Below, in pieces: positions 27,701 to 35,584 of a stretch of 64,000 nucleotides of DNA. Within the stretch, counting starts at the first letter, position 1, and every line of letters starts with the position of its first letter. Below the pieces are notes generated by a model. That model was given only the letters and a program-made list of their open reading frames with translations, was not told the DNA's origin and did no database searches. Position numbers and translations under genes: made by a program. This DNA comes from JACNKJ01 sp964344565 (GTDB lineage: Bacteria; Krumholzibacteriota; Krumholzibacteriia; JACNKJ01). Location of the stretch: NCBI GenBank assembly GCA_964344565.1, contig CAYFNT010000019.1, positions 12,373-76,372 on the forward strand, written 5' to 3'.

Positions 27701-28200
27701 GCAACGGATTCGGCTATCGCGAAAACACGGGCATGACCACCTACTACGCGGAGCGTTGCCCGGACGTGGCCGAAACCATGCGCTTCGTGGTGGGGGTGCT
27801 CGAGGACACGGAGCTGGACGCCAGCTTCAAGGACTATTCCATCGCCGGCATGTTCGGACGCTCCCGCGCCGCCGCAGGCTACGAATCCCGCGGGCAGGCC
27901 ATGGCCGCCGACCTCACGGACGGTTTCGGGCCGGAGCGCGTCCGAGACTTCCGCGGACAGGTCATGGATCTGCGCGGATGGGGCGAACTCCTGCCCGACA
28001 TGCAGTCCCGCCTGGATGCAGTCTACGGCAGCGTGCTCATCGGCTACGGCGAACCATTGTCCGAGAGTCGCGACGGCGTCTTCTTCCTCATCGGTCCCGA
28101 GCCTCAATTCGAATCCTTGGAGACCTACATCGCCACGGTTGAAGAGCCGCAGGCCGTGCATCGACTCTATCCCCGTGACTTCTGGCTCGTGGACCTGTAG
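24700..28200 (+). CDS. Membrane-anchored M16 metallopeptidase (PreP/pitrilysin-like)
   Basis: The 1166-residue protein has an N-terminal hydrophobic anchor (residues 5-23) with little downstream cleavage signal, so the body is probably periplasmic and tethered. The inverted zinc motif HxxEH is HACEH at 96-100, and VYTEM about 90 residues later supplies the distal glutamate as in PreP/Cym1. Two inactive M16 lobes follow, with a GGGGGH segment near residue 985. Single-chain M16C enzymes degrade unfolded peptides. It is about 150 residues longer than typical PreP. Ribosome site GGAGG precedes the start. A terminator follows. Confidence 0.88.
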   Translation: MMKNPLIPVIVVLVVLAMFMLVFKSGGDGLESLEHGQVIHGFAVENLYVDGADRAMGARFISEEKGFIVDLLQIQSVPQGFIWVKSPPDSDRGEPHACEHLLLGKGRQGRYVAALEAMTLGNASAWTAQTNTVYHFNTLGGEENFFATFEARLNALVNPDFTDEEIRREIVHLSVVEDAGGELGLEEKGSVYTEMVSSFEGPGYPLWGGVGDMLFGKDHPLANSSGGHPDSMRSMTPEHMRDFVADTYRLPNMGIIVSVPRSFEMEDLLEEFEGILDRVQPGKLESDFVGMNALNLPPITDADPEGAVRIAAYPSDNPEDPGEVLVVWPPRDPLANFDRFMLETFLDGFAGGPGTELYDLFINSETRKVELGASAVWSYVPEEPGSPVFFGLDGLDNRNIEGRSLRRARGLIVEELHKLYELESGSEELDDFNDRVSSNLVQTRKYLERALNSPPQFGFRMSGMARRWQDIMAFLELDEGFRKSLVMDSHFVRAEELLAGDENFWQELLDRWGLLDATPYVMAVHPDPGMLSAAEEAKRARLSAAIEGMKDRFDEDEAQVALARFRDEFDANTAELEAIAAEETLPGFMDDPPMEIDEQLRYETVALPGGAEMVAATFENMSTATLQVSFGLQAVPSDKLVYLPLLPYLMRGVGVELDGERIEYDDMEKRLRAELLSYRADLTTNPETGRAELVFSFGASKPDEIDRGFEWMRASLTAPLLDGDNLSRIGDLLDQRLHRMRTRMQGSEESWVSDPAAAYRYQDDLLYLSAGSFLTQTHQLLRLKWRFTEPDGEGEAYLDELERRGRDASREELLALLDGAPEEGIRADLASSLRSSLPALPDASISDDWARLCATLRSELATPPDQAFTDLRALLDLLARAENARLSLVSNSRDRGEKLGVIEAFLADFSGKGAPAAQKHHRRDYVLDRYRERSGMTDKPIYAGLVNENTRNGTLIFSARMAEAWQADRESALNALTGRLFGGGGGHGFFMRTWAAGLAYSNGFGYRENTGMTTYYAERCPDVAETMRFVVGVLEDTELDASFKDYSIAGMFGRSRAAAGYESRGQAMAADLTDGFGPERVRDFRGQVMDLRGWGELLPDMQSRLDAVYGSVLIGYGEPLSESRDGVFFLIGPEPQFESLETYIATVEEPQAVHRLYPRDFWLVDL

Positions 28201-28234
28201 CGAGATCGGCAAAGCGGATCGATTTATCTGTTGA

Positions 28235-28267
28235 TGGGCGCCGTCTGAGCACGGCGCCCATTTTCTT
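28235..28267 (+). terminator. Rho-independent terminator after the M16 gene
   Basis: TGGGCGCCGT pairs with ACGGCGCCCA around CTGAGC and is followed by TTTTCTT. Confidence 0.88.
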
Positions 28268-28333
28268 GGAGGAAACTCTCGAAGGTCGAAGAGACTTGAG
28301 TCACAATCCGCTATCACGAGGAGGAGATTCTCC

Positions 28334-28792
28334 ATGATAACTCGGATTCTCGATGTTCTCGTTTCCCGACTCAACGAACACCTTCAATCCGAGTTGGGAT
28401 TGCCTTCGAATCTTGTCGGCCTCGCACCGCCGCCGAAAGACGGTTTGATGGAAAAGTCGGATCGCGTTGATCTGACATTTCTGAGCATCGAACCGGATCC
28501 GCATTCAAGGAACTCGGGGAGTTCGCCTGCTGCCTTGAATCTGGATGTGCGAGTGGCTTTCAGTTTTCACGGCGAATCCTACGGCGCGGCCCTCGATCTG
28601 GTGTATGCGGTTCTGGATTTCTTCCATCGGAACGTCGTTTTCGAAATCGATGCGCAGGAGACTTCCAACGGTCTGAGGGTGCAGGTCGAACAGCAGAGCC
28701 CATCGACCGAGGAAGTCAACTATCCATACAGGGTCGTTTACCCAACCCCGGCTCCGCGACTCGACTACCGCATTCGAATCCAGGAGATGTAA
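28334..28792 (+). CDS. DUF4255 / Pvc16-like tail cap protein
   Basis: The 152-residue protein opens with the typical MITRILDVLVSRLNEHL of the DUF4255 (Pvc16 N-terminal) family. In extracellular contractile injection systems and related phage-like particles this protein caps the tube and sheath at the far end. Directly downstream lie sheath and tube genes, so the cap role is well supported. Ribosome site GAGGAGGAG precedes the ATG. The conserved YPYRVVYPTPAPRLDYRIRI region closes the domain. Confidence 0.82.
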   Translation: MITRILDVLVSRLNEHLQSELGLPSNLVGLAPPPKDGLMEKSDRVDLTFLSIEPDPHSRNSGSSPAALNLDVRVAFSFHGESYGAALDLVYAVLDFFHRNVVFEIDAQETSNGLRVQVEQQSPSTEEVNYPYRVVYPTPAPRLDYRIRIQEM

Positions 28793-28798
28793 TCGAAG

Positions 28799-30268
28799 AT
28801 GGCACCCAAGAAGAGAACTGCTAGATCGCGTCGCCTGAAGACTCCCGGCGTTTATGTGGAGGAAGTTTCGTTCTCGGTGCCATCGGTGGCCGAAGTGGAA
28901 ACCGCCGTTCCGGCGATCATGGGATACGTGGAGAGGGCCGACGTACTTTTCGAACCCGTAGCAGTCAAGTCCATGGTGGAGTTCCGGGAGTTGTTCGGTG
29001 GGGAGGCGCCGCTTCGCATCGACGAGGTGCGGGTGGATCAGAACCATGCCTTCGAGTCGGCGCGCATTCGCGCAGGATCTCATCTGCACGACAGCATCCG
29101 TCTCTTCTACGAAAATGGCGGCGGGGGCTGCTACGTGGTTCCGGTGGGGACCTACTCGGATCGCCCCGAACTGGAGCACTTCGAGCGCGGCCTCGCCCGT
29201 CTTGCGAAGGAGGATCGCGTCACACTGCTCCTCTTTCCCGACGCCGTGCTTCTGAGCAAGGATCTCTACGCGGTGCAGAAACTCGCCCTGAAGCAATGCG
29301 GCAAGCTCCAGGATCGTTTCGCGATCCTCGATCTCCATGATATCCGGGAGATGCCCAGTCCTCTGGTCTCGGGTTTCCGATCGGAAATCGGGATCGAAAA
29401 CCTGAAGTATGGAGCCGCCTACCTTCCTCACCTCGAGTACCCGTCCGGACGATCCCTACGCTTCCGTGATTTGAAGGGAAAGCTGCGGCGAGGGGAAGAG
29501 TCGATGAGGATTGGCGATCTGATCGAGGATCGCGAAGAGTTCCGCGAGCTTGCTCAGAAACTCGAAGGGCTCATCGATGAGTATCCAGACGGCTCACCCA
29601 CGGCTGAGGAGAGCGAACTGGAGACGGAACTGAGGGCCGTGTCGGCCAGGTTCGGGGCCCTGCTCGGCGAAATCGAGATGCTTCCGTCATTCGTTCCTCC
29701 GAGCGGAGCGGTGGCGGGCCTGTACGCCTTGACGGACACCACGCAGGGCGTCTGGAAGGCCCCGGCGAATGTGGCCCTGGGAGGCATCACCGGAGTGGCA
29801 TGTTCCATCGACAGTCACGATCAGGATAGCCTGAACGTGGATCCCGCATCCGGAAAGTCCATCAATGCGATCCGTCCCTTTATCGGAAAAGGTTGTCTGG
29901 TCTGGGGGGCGAGAACCCTGGCTGGAAACGACAACGAGTGGCGTTACGTGCCGGTTCGGCGCTTTGTCATCATGCTGGAGAAGTCCCTGAAGAAGTCGAT
30001 CCAGTGGGCGGTCTTCGAGCCTAACGATGCGAAGCTCTGGGTCAAGGTGAAGGGCATGATCGAGAACTTTCTCACCGTGAAATGGCGCGAGGGGGCCCTG
30101 ATGGGCAGCATGCCGGAATATGCATACTACGTCAAAGTCGGCCTGGGGCAGACCATGACCGAACTGGACATTCAAGAGGGCCGGCTGAACATCGAAGTGG
30201 GCTTCGCGCCGTTGAAGCCCGCCGAGTTCATCGTTCTGAAGTTCTCCCACAAGATGTTAGAGAGCTAG
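28799..30268 (+). CDS. Contractile tail sheath protein
   Basis: The 489-residue protein is a sheath subunit of a contractile injection apparatus. It has the N-terminal TPGVYVEEV, a central variable domain, PSGAVAGLYALTDTTQGVWKAPAN, and the conserved C-terminal assembly domain with INAIRPFIGKGCLVWGARTL and EWRYVPVRR. A charged coiled-coil-like insertion (about 210-290) lies between the domains. Only one sheath gene is present, whereas eCIS loci often carry two or three. It starts 6 nt after the cap gene and is followed at 8 nt by the tube gene. Confidence 0.92.
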   Translation: MAPKKRTARSRRLKTPGVYVEEVSFSVPSVAEVETAVPAIMGYVERADVLFEPVAVKSMVEFRELFGGEAPLRIDEVRVDQNHAFESARIRAGSHLHDSIRLFYENGGGGCYVVPVGTYSDRPELEHFERGLARLAKEDRVTLLLFPDAVLLSKDLYAVQKLALKQCGKLQDRFAILDLHDIREMPSPLVSGFRSEIGIENLKYGAAYLPHLEYPSGRSLRFRDLKGKLRRGEESMRIGDLIEDREEFRELAQKLEGLIDEYPDGSPTAEESELETELRAVSARFGALLGEIEMLPSFVPPSGAVAGLYALTDTTQGVWKAPANVALGGITGVACSIDSHDQDSLNVDPASGKSINAIRPFIGKGCLVWGARTLAGNDNEWRYVPVRRFVIMLEKSLKKSIQWAVFEPNDAKLWVKVKGMIENFLTVKWREGALMGSMPEYAYYVKVGLGQTMTELDIQEGRLNIEVGFAPLKPAEFIVLKFSHKMLES

Positions 30269-30276
30269 GGGGCGCC

Positions 30277-30705
30277 ATGGATCGCATGCCATTGCCGAAA
30301 TTCCGTTTCCTGCTCAAGTGGGAGGAGTGTGCGATTTCCTTCAGCGAGGTGACGGGCCTCGACAGCGAAGTCGAAGCGGTCGAGTATCGGGGAGGCGGGG
30401 ATCCCGAGTTTTCCCCGATCACGATGCCTGGATTGCAGGAATTCTCGAACCTTACCCTGAAACGCGGATACGGTGAGGGTGGACCGCTCATAGACTGGAT
30501 CAAGGAGATCCGAAGCAACGTGATCAAGCGATATGCCATGACCATCCAGCTGCTGGACGAGGATTCCCGGCCCGCCATGACCTGGCAACTCACGAACGCC
30601 TTTCCGGTGAAGATCGAGGCCTCCGATTTGAACGCATCGGAAGGGGAATTCGCCATCGAAACGCTGGAGCTCGCTCACGAAGGAATCAGGATCAACACTC
30701 CCTGA
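30277..30705 (+). CDS. Contractile tail inner tube protein
   Basis: The 142-residue protein belongs to the phage-tail-tube / Hcp-like family (TIGR02241 type). It begins PKFRFLLKWEECAISFSEVTGLDSEVE, then EYRGGGDPEF, MPGLQEFSNLTLKRGY and a C-terminal ETLELAHEGI. The start at 30277 follows AGGGGG; an open frame extends upstream inside the sheath gene but is not used. Baseplate, LysM, spike and AAA+ genes, which normally follow in eCIS loci, are absent. Confidence 0.9.
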   Translation: MDRMPLPKFRFLLKWEECAISFSEVTGLDSEVEAVEYRGGGDPEFSPITMPGLQEFSNLTLKRGYGEGGPLIDWIKEIRSNVIKRYAMTIQLLDEDSRPAMTWQLTNAFPVKIEASDLNASEGEFAIETLELAHEGIRINTP

Positions 30706-30758
30706 GCTCTCCCGGATGGGCGTTCCATCTCGCGGAGGCCGTACCGGTAAACGCTGCT

Positions 30759-30776
30759 GGCCCGCTCCCGCGGGCC
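30759..30776 (+). terminator. Possible terminator of the tail cluster
   Basis: The hairpin GGCCCGC / GCGGGCC with a 4-nt loop lies 50 bp after the tube gene. The following bases are TTGACTTT, which also begin the next promoter, so termination may be partial. Confidence 0.4.
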
Positions 30777-30805
30777 TTGACTTTCGGCAATAAAGAGCAT
30801 ATGTT
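30777..30805 (+). promoter_or_regulatory. Promoter of the DUF134-NifX pair
   Basis: TTGACT (30777-30782) and TATGTT (30800-30805) at 17-bp spacing, in an AT-rich stretch 22 bp before the start codon. Confidence 0.6.
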
Positions 30806-30826
30806 CATAATCGAAAGCGAGGAGCC

Positions 30827-31210
30827 ATGCCCCGTCCCCCCGTCGAAAAGACCATTCCCGCCGATCTCTCCGAGCGCGTCTTCAAGCCCCGCGGATTGCC
30901 GGCGAGCCGGGCCGAGCGCGTGGAACTGTCCCTGGACGGACTCGAGGCCCTGCGCCTGGTGGACCTCGAAGGGCTCTACCAGGAGGCCGCCGCCGAGCGC
31001 ATGGGCGTTTCGCGGGCCACCCTGTCACGGGTCCTGGAAAAGGCGCGACGGGCGGTGGCCCTGGCACTCGTGGAGGAACGGATGCTCGTGGTGGAGGGCG
31101 GAGACGTGCGCCGCAGCAGGCGCAAGCGCTGGCCCTGTCCGGTCCACGGGCAAGGGCAGCGTCGCGGCCGAGGCTGCCGCTGCGGAGGAAGACATGGAAA
31201 GGAGGCCTAG
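30827..31210 (+). CDS. DUF134 family helix-turn-helix protein
   Basis: The 127-residue protein resembles the UPF0251/DUF134 family: FKPRGLPASRAERVELSLDGLEALRLVDLEGLYQEAAAERMGVSRATLSRVLEKAR, a sigma-region-4-like helix-turn-helix. The C-terminus is basic and cysteine-rich (CPVHGQGQRRGRGCRCGG), probably a metal site. Members are usually next to dinitrogenase-cofactor (NifX/NifB-like) genes, as here; the next gene starts directly after the stop. Confidence 0.85.
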   Translation: MPRPPVEKTIPADLSERVFKPRGLPASRAERVELSLDGLEALRLVDLEGLYQEAAAERMGVSRATLSRVLEKARRAVALALVEERMLVVEGGDVRRSRRKRWPCPVHGQGQRRGRGCRCGGRHGKEA

Positions 31211-31762
31211 ATGCCTGGACGTGACCGAAGCGGTCCCCAGGGCAAGGGGGCCCGAACCGGCAGGAGCGAAGGCTCCTGCGGCAGCGAGAATCTCATCATC
31301 TGGAATCGGAAGGACAGGAAAGTGACATCGAAGAAGCGCACCATCGCATTGCCCTGCGCCGGCGAAGGAGGCCTCGAGGGCCGGCTTAGCGACCATTTCG
31401 GACGCTGCCGAAACTTCACCCTCGTGGATATCGAAGACGGCGCCATTTCCGGACACCGGGTGATCGCGAACCCCCTGGCCGCGAATCATCCCCATGGACA
31501 GGCTCCCCGATTCATCGCCGAGCAGGGGGCCCAGGGCGTACTGGTCCGGGGCATCGGACATCGCGCCTGCGAGATCTTCGAGGAACTCGGCATCGAAGCT
31601 CGCCTCACCGATGCGGACACCGTCTCCGCGGCGGTCGACGAGCTCCTGGCCGGCAATTCGAAGAAGGTCGAGCCCTGTACGGGCGGGCATCAGGGGCGCG
31701 GTCACGGCCATGGCCACGGACACGGTCGCCATCGAAATGCGAGATCGGGGAAACCCGAGTAG
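31211..31762 (+). CDS. NifX-like dinitrogenase-cofactor family protein with DUF5320-like N-terminus and His-rich tail
   Basis: The 183-residue protein has three parts. Residues 1-24 (MPGRDRSGPQGKGARTGR) resemble the short glycine-rich DUF5320 peptide. Residues about 42-155 form a NifX/NifB C-terminal-like domain (IALPCAGEGGLEGRLSDHFGRC, TLVDIEDG). The end has GHGHGHGHGRH, a likely metal-binding tail. Such proteins outside nitrogen fixation are thought to handle iron, molybdenum or other metal cofactors. The molybdopterin enzyme gene 200 bp downstream makes a molybdenum link plausible but unproven. Ribosome site AAAGGAGG. Confidence 0.82.
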   Translation: MPGRDRSGPQGKGARTGRSEGSCGSENLIIWNRKDRKVTSKKRTIALPCAGEGGLEGRLSDHFGRCRNFTLVDIEDGAISGHRVIANPLAANHPHGQAPRFIAEQGAQGVLVRGIGHRACEIFEELGIEARLTDADTVSAAVDELLAGNSKKVEPCTGGHQGRGHGHGHGHGRHRNARSGKPE

Positions 31763-31912
31763 CTCAATGCCGTAAGCGAGGGGCAATCGCAGCGCCCCTC
31801 GTGCTGCCCCTGCCCGATCCCGGTTCACAGCGAAGCCCGGGGTCGGGCTTTTCGATGCAAATCAAACCGCTCGTTTCGGGGAAGTGCCGCGTCGTTCGAC
31901 TCGGCTTTTCCG

Positions 31913-31942
31913 TTGAAGATCAGCCCCGCGAGCGTCTATACA
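31913..31942 (+). promoter_or_regulatory. Possible promoter of the molybdopterin oxidoreductase operon
   Basis: TTGAAG (31913-31918) and TATACA (31937-31942), 18-bp spacing. If used, the leader before the TTG start at 31960 would be only about 11 nt. Confidence 0.35.
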
Positions 31943-31959
31943 GGTCGTGGAGGTCCTCC

Positions 31960-33972
31960 TTGCCCACCTACCTCACCGCCTGTCCTAGAAACTGCTATAG
32001 CACCTGCACGCTTCGCGTGGAGCTCGAGGACGGGCGCCTCCGTCGAGTTGAACCTTTCGAAGGCAATCGCGCCACGCCCGAAGGGGCCTGCCTCAAAGGC
32101 CTCAGCTACGTCGAACGGGTTCATTCGCCCGATCGCATTCTCCATCCACTCCGCAAGACGCCGGGTGGCTTCGAGCGAATCAGCTGGGAAGAAGCGCTGG
32201 GAACCATCAGTGAGAATCTGAAACGCCTCCGCGCCGATCACGGTCCGAAGTCGCTCTTCTACTACGCGGCCAGCGGCACCAAGGGCATGCTGAACGGCGC
32301 CGGCATGGAGTTCTGGCGACGCTTCGGCGGCTGCACGACGATCTACGGAGACCTCTGCTGGCCCAGCGGTCTGGAGGCCACGCGACTCACCCTCGGCGAG
32401 AACAAGCACAACGTTCCCTGGGATCTGGAGAACGCGCGGCTCATCGTGCTCTGGGGGAAGAATCCGGCGGAGACCAATGTCCACCAGATGCCCTTTGTCG
32501 AGAGAGCGCTGTCGGCGGGCGCTGAACTGGTCGTCGTGGATCCGCGGCGGACCGAATCGGCCGAGCGGGCGGGCATGCTCGTCCAACCCCGGCCGGGCAC
32601 GGACGGCGCGCTGGCTCTTGCCGTGGCGAACTTGATCATCGATAGGGGTGGCGTCGATGAGCCCTTCGTGGCCGATCATGTTCTCGGCTTCGACCGCTTC
32701 GCGGAGCAGGTTGCTTCCTTCAGCCCCGATCGGGCGGCCCGGATCTGCGGAGTTTCCGTGGGGGAGATCGAACGGCTCGCCGAGCTCTTCGCCACGATAC
32801 GTCCCGCGAGCATCAGCGCCGGTTTCGGCATGCAGCGATACAGCAACAGCGGACAGACCATGCGCGCACTGCTGTCCCTGCTCGCCATCACGGGCAACAT
32901 CGGCAAGCCCGGCGCGGGATGGATCTACGCCAACCTTCAGAGCCACATCTTCGGCGAGAAGGATCCCGTGGCCTCCTATCCACCCGAAGGCGTGGAAGGT
33001 CCGGTGCGGGTTTCCGTCTCAACGGCCCGCCTGGGCGCGGACATGTTGGCCCAGCGCGATCCTCCATTGAAGGCGGCATGGGTGGAACGCGGCAACCCCA
33101 TGAATCAGAATCCCGAGAGCGGCACGGTGGCGCGGGCCTTCGAGGCGCTCGACTTCGTGGTGGTGGTGGAGCAGTTCCTCACCGATACGGCGCGGGCCGC
33201 GGATATCGTGCTTCCCGCAAAGACCTTCCTCGAGCAGACCGACGTGATCACGGCCTACTGGCATCCCTACATCCAGCTCAAGCCCAAGGCGATGGATCCG
33301 CCTGGCGAGGTGAGGCCCGAAACGGAGATCTATCGCGGTCTGGCCCGCTTGCTCCAGGTGGATCTGGCCGGGGCGATCCCCGGCGCCGACGAGATCGAGG
33401 GCTTTCTCGACGAGCGCCTCTCGCCCCACGGCCTGAGTTTGGCGCGGCTGCGCGAGGGTCCCCAGCTTCCTCCCGGGCATCAGGACATCGCCTTCGCGGA
33501 CCTCGAGTTCGAAACGCCCAGCGGCAAGATCGAATTGCTTTCCAGGGAAGCCATCGAGCGCTGGGGATTGAGCGAACTGCCCGACTTCGCCGAGGCCACG
33601 GAGTCGGCGGGCAGCGCGAAGTTCCCGCTGCAGATGCTGACCCCCAACACGAAGAACCGCATCCATTCGCAGTTCGGTGATCTGAAGCTGATGAGAGCCC
33701 TCGAGCCCGAACTGCTTCTCACCATGAATCCCGTCGATGCCGAAGAGCGGAGCATCGAGGATGGGGACCGCATTCGCGTGTTCAACGATCGCGGGGCCTT
33801 CGAATCCAGAGCGCGCTTGGGCTTCGGCATTCGCCGGGGATGCGTCTCGGCGCCCAACGGATGGTGGCGCGCGGCGGGAACCGTCAACGACTGTTCTGCG
33901 GGACGCGAGACCGACATGGGCCACGGCGCGGCATTCCACGACAACTTCGTCGAAGTGGAGCCGCTGACATGA
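31960..33972 (+). CDS. Molybdopterin oxidoreductase, catalytic subunit (DMSO reductase family)
   Basis: The 670-residue protein is a Mo/W-bisPGD oxidoreductase. The TTG start at 31960 is preceded by GGAGG and gives the usual N-terminus just before the [4Fe-4S] motif CPRNCYSTC with a fourth Cys in GACLKG; an ATG at 31855 would add 35 atypical residues. The metal ligand is probably the cysteine in YGDLCWPSGLEA, as in Phs/Psr rather than the serine of DmsA. There is no Tat signal, so the enzyme is probably cytoplasmic. Its partner gene overlaps by 4 nt. Substrate unknown (polysulfide, thiosulfate, DMSO or an aldehyde). Confidence 0.88.
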   Translation: MPTYLTACPRNCYSTCTLRVELEDGRLRRVEPFEGNRATPEGACLKGLSYVERVHSPDRILHPLRKTPGGFERISWEEALGTISENLKRLRADHGPKSLFYYAASGTKGMLNGAGMEFWRRFGGCTTIYGDLCWPSGLEATRLTLGENKHNVPWDLENARLIVLWGKNPAETNVHQMPFVERALSAGAELVVVDPRRTESAERAGMLVQPRPGTDGALALAVANLIIDRGGVDEPFVADHVLGFDRFAEQVASFSPDRAARICGVSVGEIERLAELFATIRPASISAGFGMQRYSNSGQTMRALLSLLAITGNIGKPGAGWIYANLQSHIFGEKDPVASYPPEGVEGPVRVSVSTARLGADMLAQRDPPLKAAWVERGNPMNQNPESGTVARAFEALDFVVVVEQFLTDTARAADIVLPAKTFLEQTDVITAYWHPYIQLKPKAMDPPGEVRPETEIYRGLARLLQVDLAGAIPGADEIEGFLDERLSPHGLSLARLREGPQLPPGHQDIAFADLEFETPSGKIELLSREAIERWGLSELPDFAEATESAGSAKFPLQMLTPNTKNRIHSQFGDLKLMRALEPELLLTMNPVDAEERSIEDGDRIRVFNDRGAFESRARLGFGIRRGCVSAPNGWWRAAGTVNDCSAGRETDMGHGAAFHDNFVEVEPLT

Positions 33973-35315
33973 GCCGTCCGGCGTTTCGCTTCGACCTGAA
34001 TCGCTGCACGGGATGCGCCGCCTGCCAGGTGGCCTGCATCGTCGAGAACCGGTTGCCCTTCGACCGCAGTTGGAGGCAGGTTGTCGATGGCAATGCCGCC
34101 GGAAGGCCCGACGCGCCGGCCTTTCACCTGTCCCTGGCCTGCAATCACTGCGAGGACGCGGTGTGCATGAAGGCCTGCCCCGCCTTGGCGTATTCGCGGG
34201 ATCCGGACACGGGCGCCGTGCTCATCGACGCGGAGAAGTGCATGGGCTGCGCCTATTGCTCCTGGGTCTGTCCCTACGACGCGCCGAGCTACGATGAGGA
34301 CGCCGGTCTCATGGAGAAATGCACCTTCTGCTCGCCGGGTCTGCGCGAGGGGCAGGAGCCCGCCTGCGTGGCCTGGTGTCCCACGGGAGCCCTGGACATG
34401 GGGGAAACGCGGGAGGGATCGGACGGCCAGGGCATACCCGGTTTCGCCGAGGCTGGCCTGGGGCCGGCCATGGAAATCAGCGGTCTAGCGGAAGGACGAG
34501 TCCTTCCCGACATGCGGCCGGACCCCGAAGCCCAGGCACTCATCGATGCCATGGGCCTGCCCGCAGCGGCCGGGCCGAGGGGCTTCAGCCTGAAGAAGGA
34601 GTGGAGCCTCCTCCTCTTCACCTGGCTGGCGCCCGCCCTGGCGGGCAGCCTGATGGTGGCGCCTCAACTCGGCGAGAGATTGAATCCCTACCTCTTCGCA
34701 GGCGTCGGCATCGCGCTGATGCTTCTGGCCGCCATGCACCTGGGGCGAAAGGGTCGAGCCTGGCGGGCGATTCTCGGTTGGCGGAGCTCATGGCTCAGCC
34801 GGGAGATCATCCTCTGGCCGGCCTTCGTCGCCGCCGCGTTCATCTGCCTGATCTTCGATCTTCCTGCGCCATGGATCCTGCCGGCCTTGGTTCTGGGCGC
34901 CGCCTCGCTCTTGTCCATGGACGCGCTCTATTCGGCCATCGACGCGGGGCGCGGCCCGAAGGTCCACAGTGCATCGGTGCTGCTCAGCGGACTTCTCTAC
35001 GCCGGTCTTCTGTCGGGGAGCCGCGGCATGGCCGGCGGGGTGCTGCTGGTGAAGCTCGTTCTCTACCTTCTGAAGAAGATCAGGGCTGTCGGCGAGGGTC
35101 ATGCTCTGCGCCCTGGCCTGGCGCTGACGCGAGCCTTCTTCGGCTTTCTGATTCCCATCCTGGCCTTCTCGGCCATGGGCGCCTCGCTCATGGCCATGGT
35201 CCTCCCGGCCCTGCTCCTGGCCGAACTCGTCGATCGCACGGAGTTCTACTTGGACCTCGAGCTGGGCTCGCCAAGACGACAGATGGACCTCGACCTCGGG
35301 GAGAAATCCAACTAG
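33969..35315 (+). CDS. Fused Fe-S electron-transfer subunit and DmsC-like membrane anchor
   Basis: The 448-residue protein joins two parts that are usually separate. Residues 1-150 are a DmsB/PsrB-like ferredoxin with four cysteine clusters (CTGCAACQVAC, CNHCEDAVCMKAC, CMGCAYCSWVC, CTFCSPG with CVAWC). Residues about 210-430 form roughly eight membrane helices like DmsC, the quinone-facing anchor. Electrons would pass between menaquinol and the molybdenum subunit on the cytoplasmic side. The start ATG overlaps the catalytic-subunit stop. Fused DmsBC proteins exist but are less common than split ones. Confidence 0.88.
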   Translation: MSRPAFRFDLNRCTGCAACQVACIVENRLPFDRSWRQVVDGNAAGRPDAPAFHLSLACNHCEDAVCMKACPALAYSRDPDTGAVLIDAEKCMGCAYCSWVCPYDAPSYDEDAGLMEKCTFCSPGLREGQEPACVAWCPTGALDMGETREGSDGQGIPGFAEAGLGPAMEISGLAEGRVLPDMRPDPEAQALIDAMGLPAAAGPRGFSLKKEWSLLLFTWLAPALAGSLMVAPQLGERLNPYLFAGVGIALMLLAAMHLGRKGRAWRAILGWRSSWLSREIILWPAFVAAAFICLIFDLPAPWILPALVLGAASLLSMDALYSAIDAGRGPKVHSASVLLSGLLYAGLLSGSRGMAGGVLLVKLVLYLLKKIRAVGEGHALRPGLALTRAFFGFLIPILAFSAMGASLMAMVLPALLLAELVDRTEFYLDLELGSPRRQMDLDLGEKSN

Positions 35316-35538
35316 GTAATCCGAAACACTAGTCTGCTCGGCCACTACAGCGAGAATCTCTTGAGCAGCCTGTTCCTCGTGCCATCGGCCGATGGGAACT
35401 ACGTAGACGGCATGGTGCTGGAGCGCCGACACGGAGTTCCGCGGTTGGCGCTGCAGGATTCCCTATCCCGTACCCCTCACGGAGATGATCTGGAGACTCA
35501 AACTTCCCGGTAAGTAATCCTCCGATTGTTTGCACGGG

Positions 35539-35570
35539 AAAGGCCGACTCCCTCGGGAGCCGGCCTTTTT
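35539..35570. terminator. Bidirectional terminator between convergent genes
   Basis: AAAGGCCG-A-CTCCC pairs with GGGAG-C-CGGCCTTT, with A-tract on the left and T-tract on the right, serving both the DmsBC-like gene and the convergent gene ending at 35585. Confidence 0.88.
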
Positions 35571-35584
35571 CTCGCTGGATCGTA

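Noticed and set aside
28334..30705. Complete prophage or R-type tailocin
   Set aside because: There are no capsid, terminase, lysis, integrase or baseplate genes; only cap, sheath and tube are present.
35316..35513. 65-codon open frame as an independent small gene
   Set aside because: No start codon with a ribosome site and no recognisable features; kept only as a possible extension of the gene before it.
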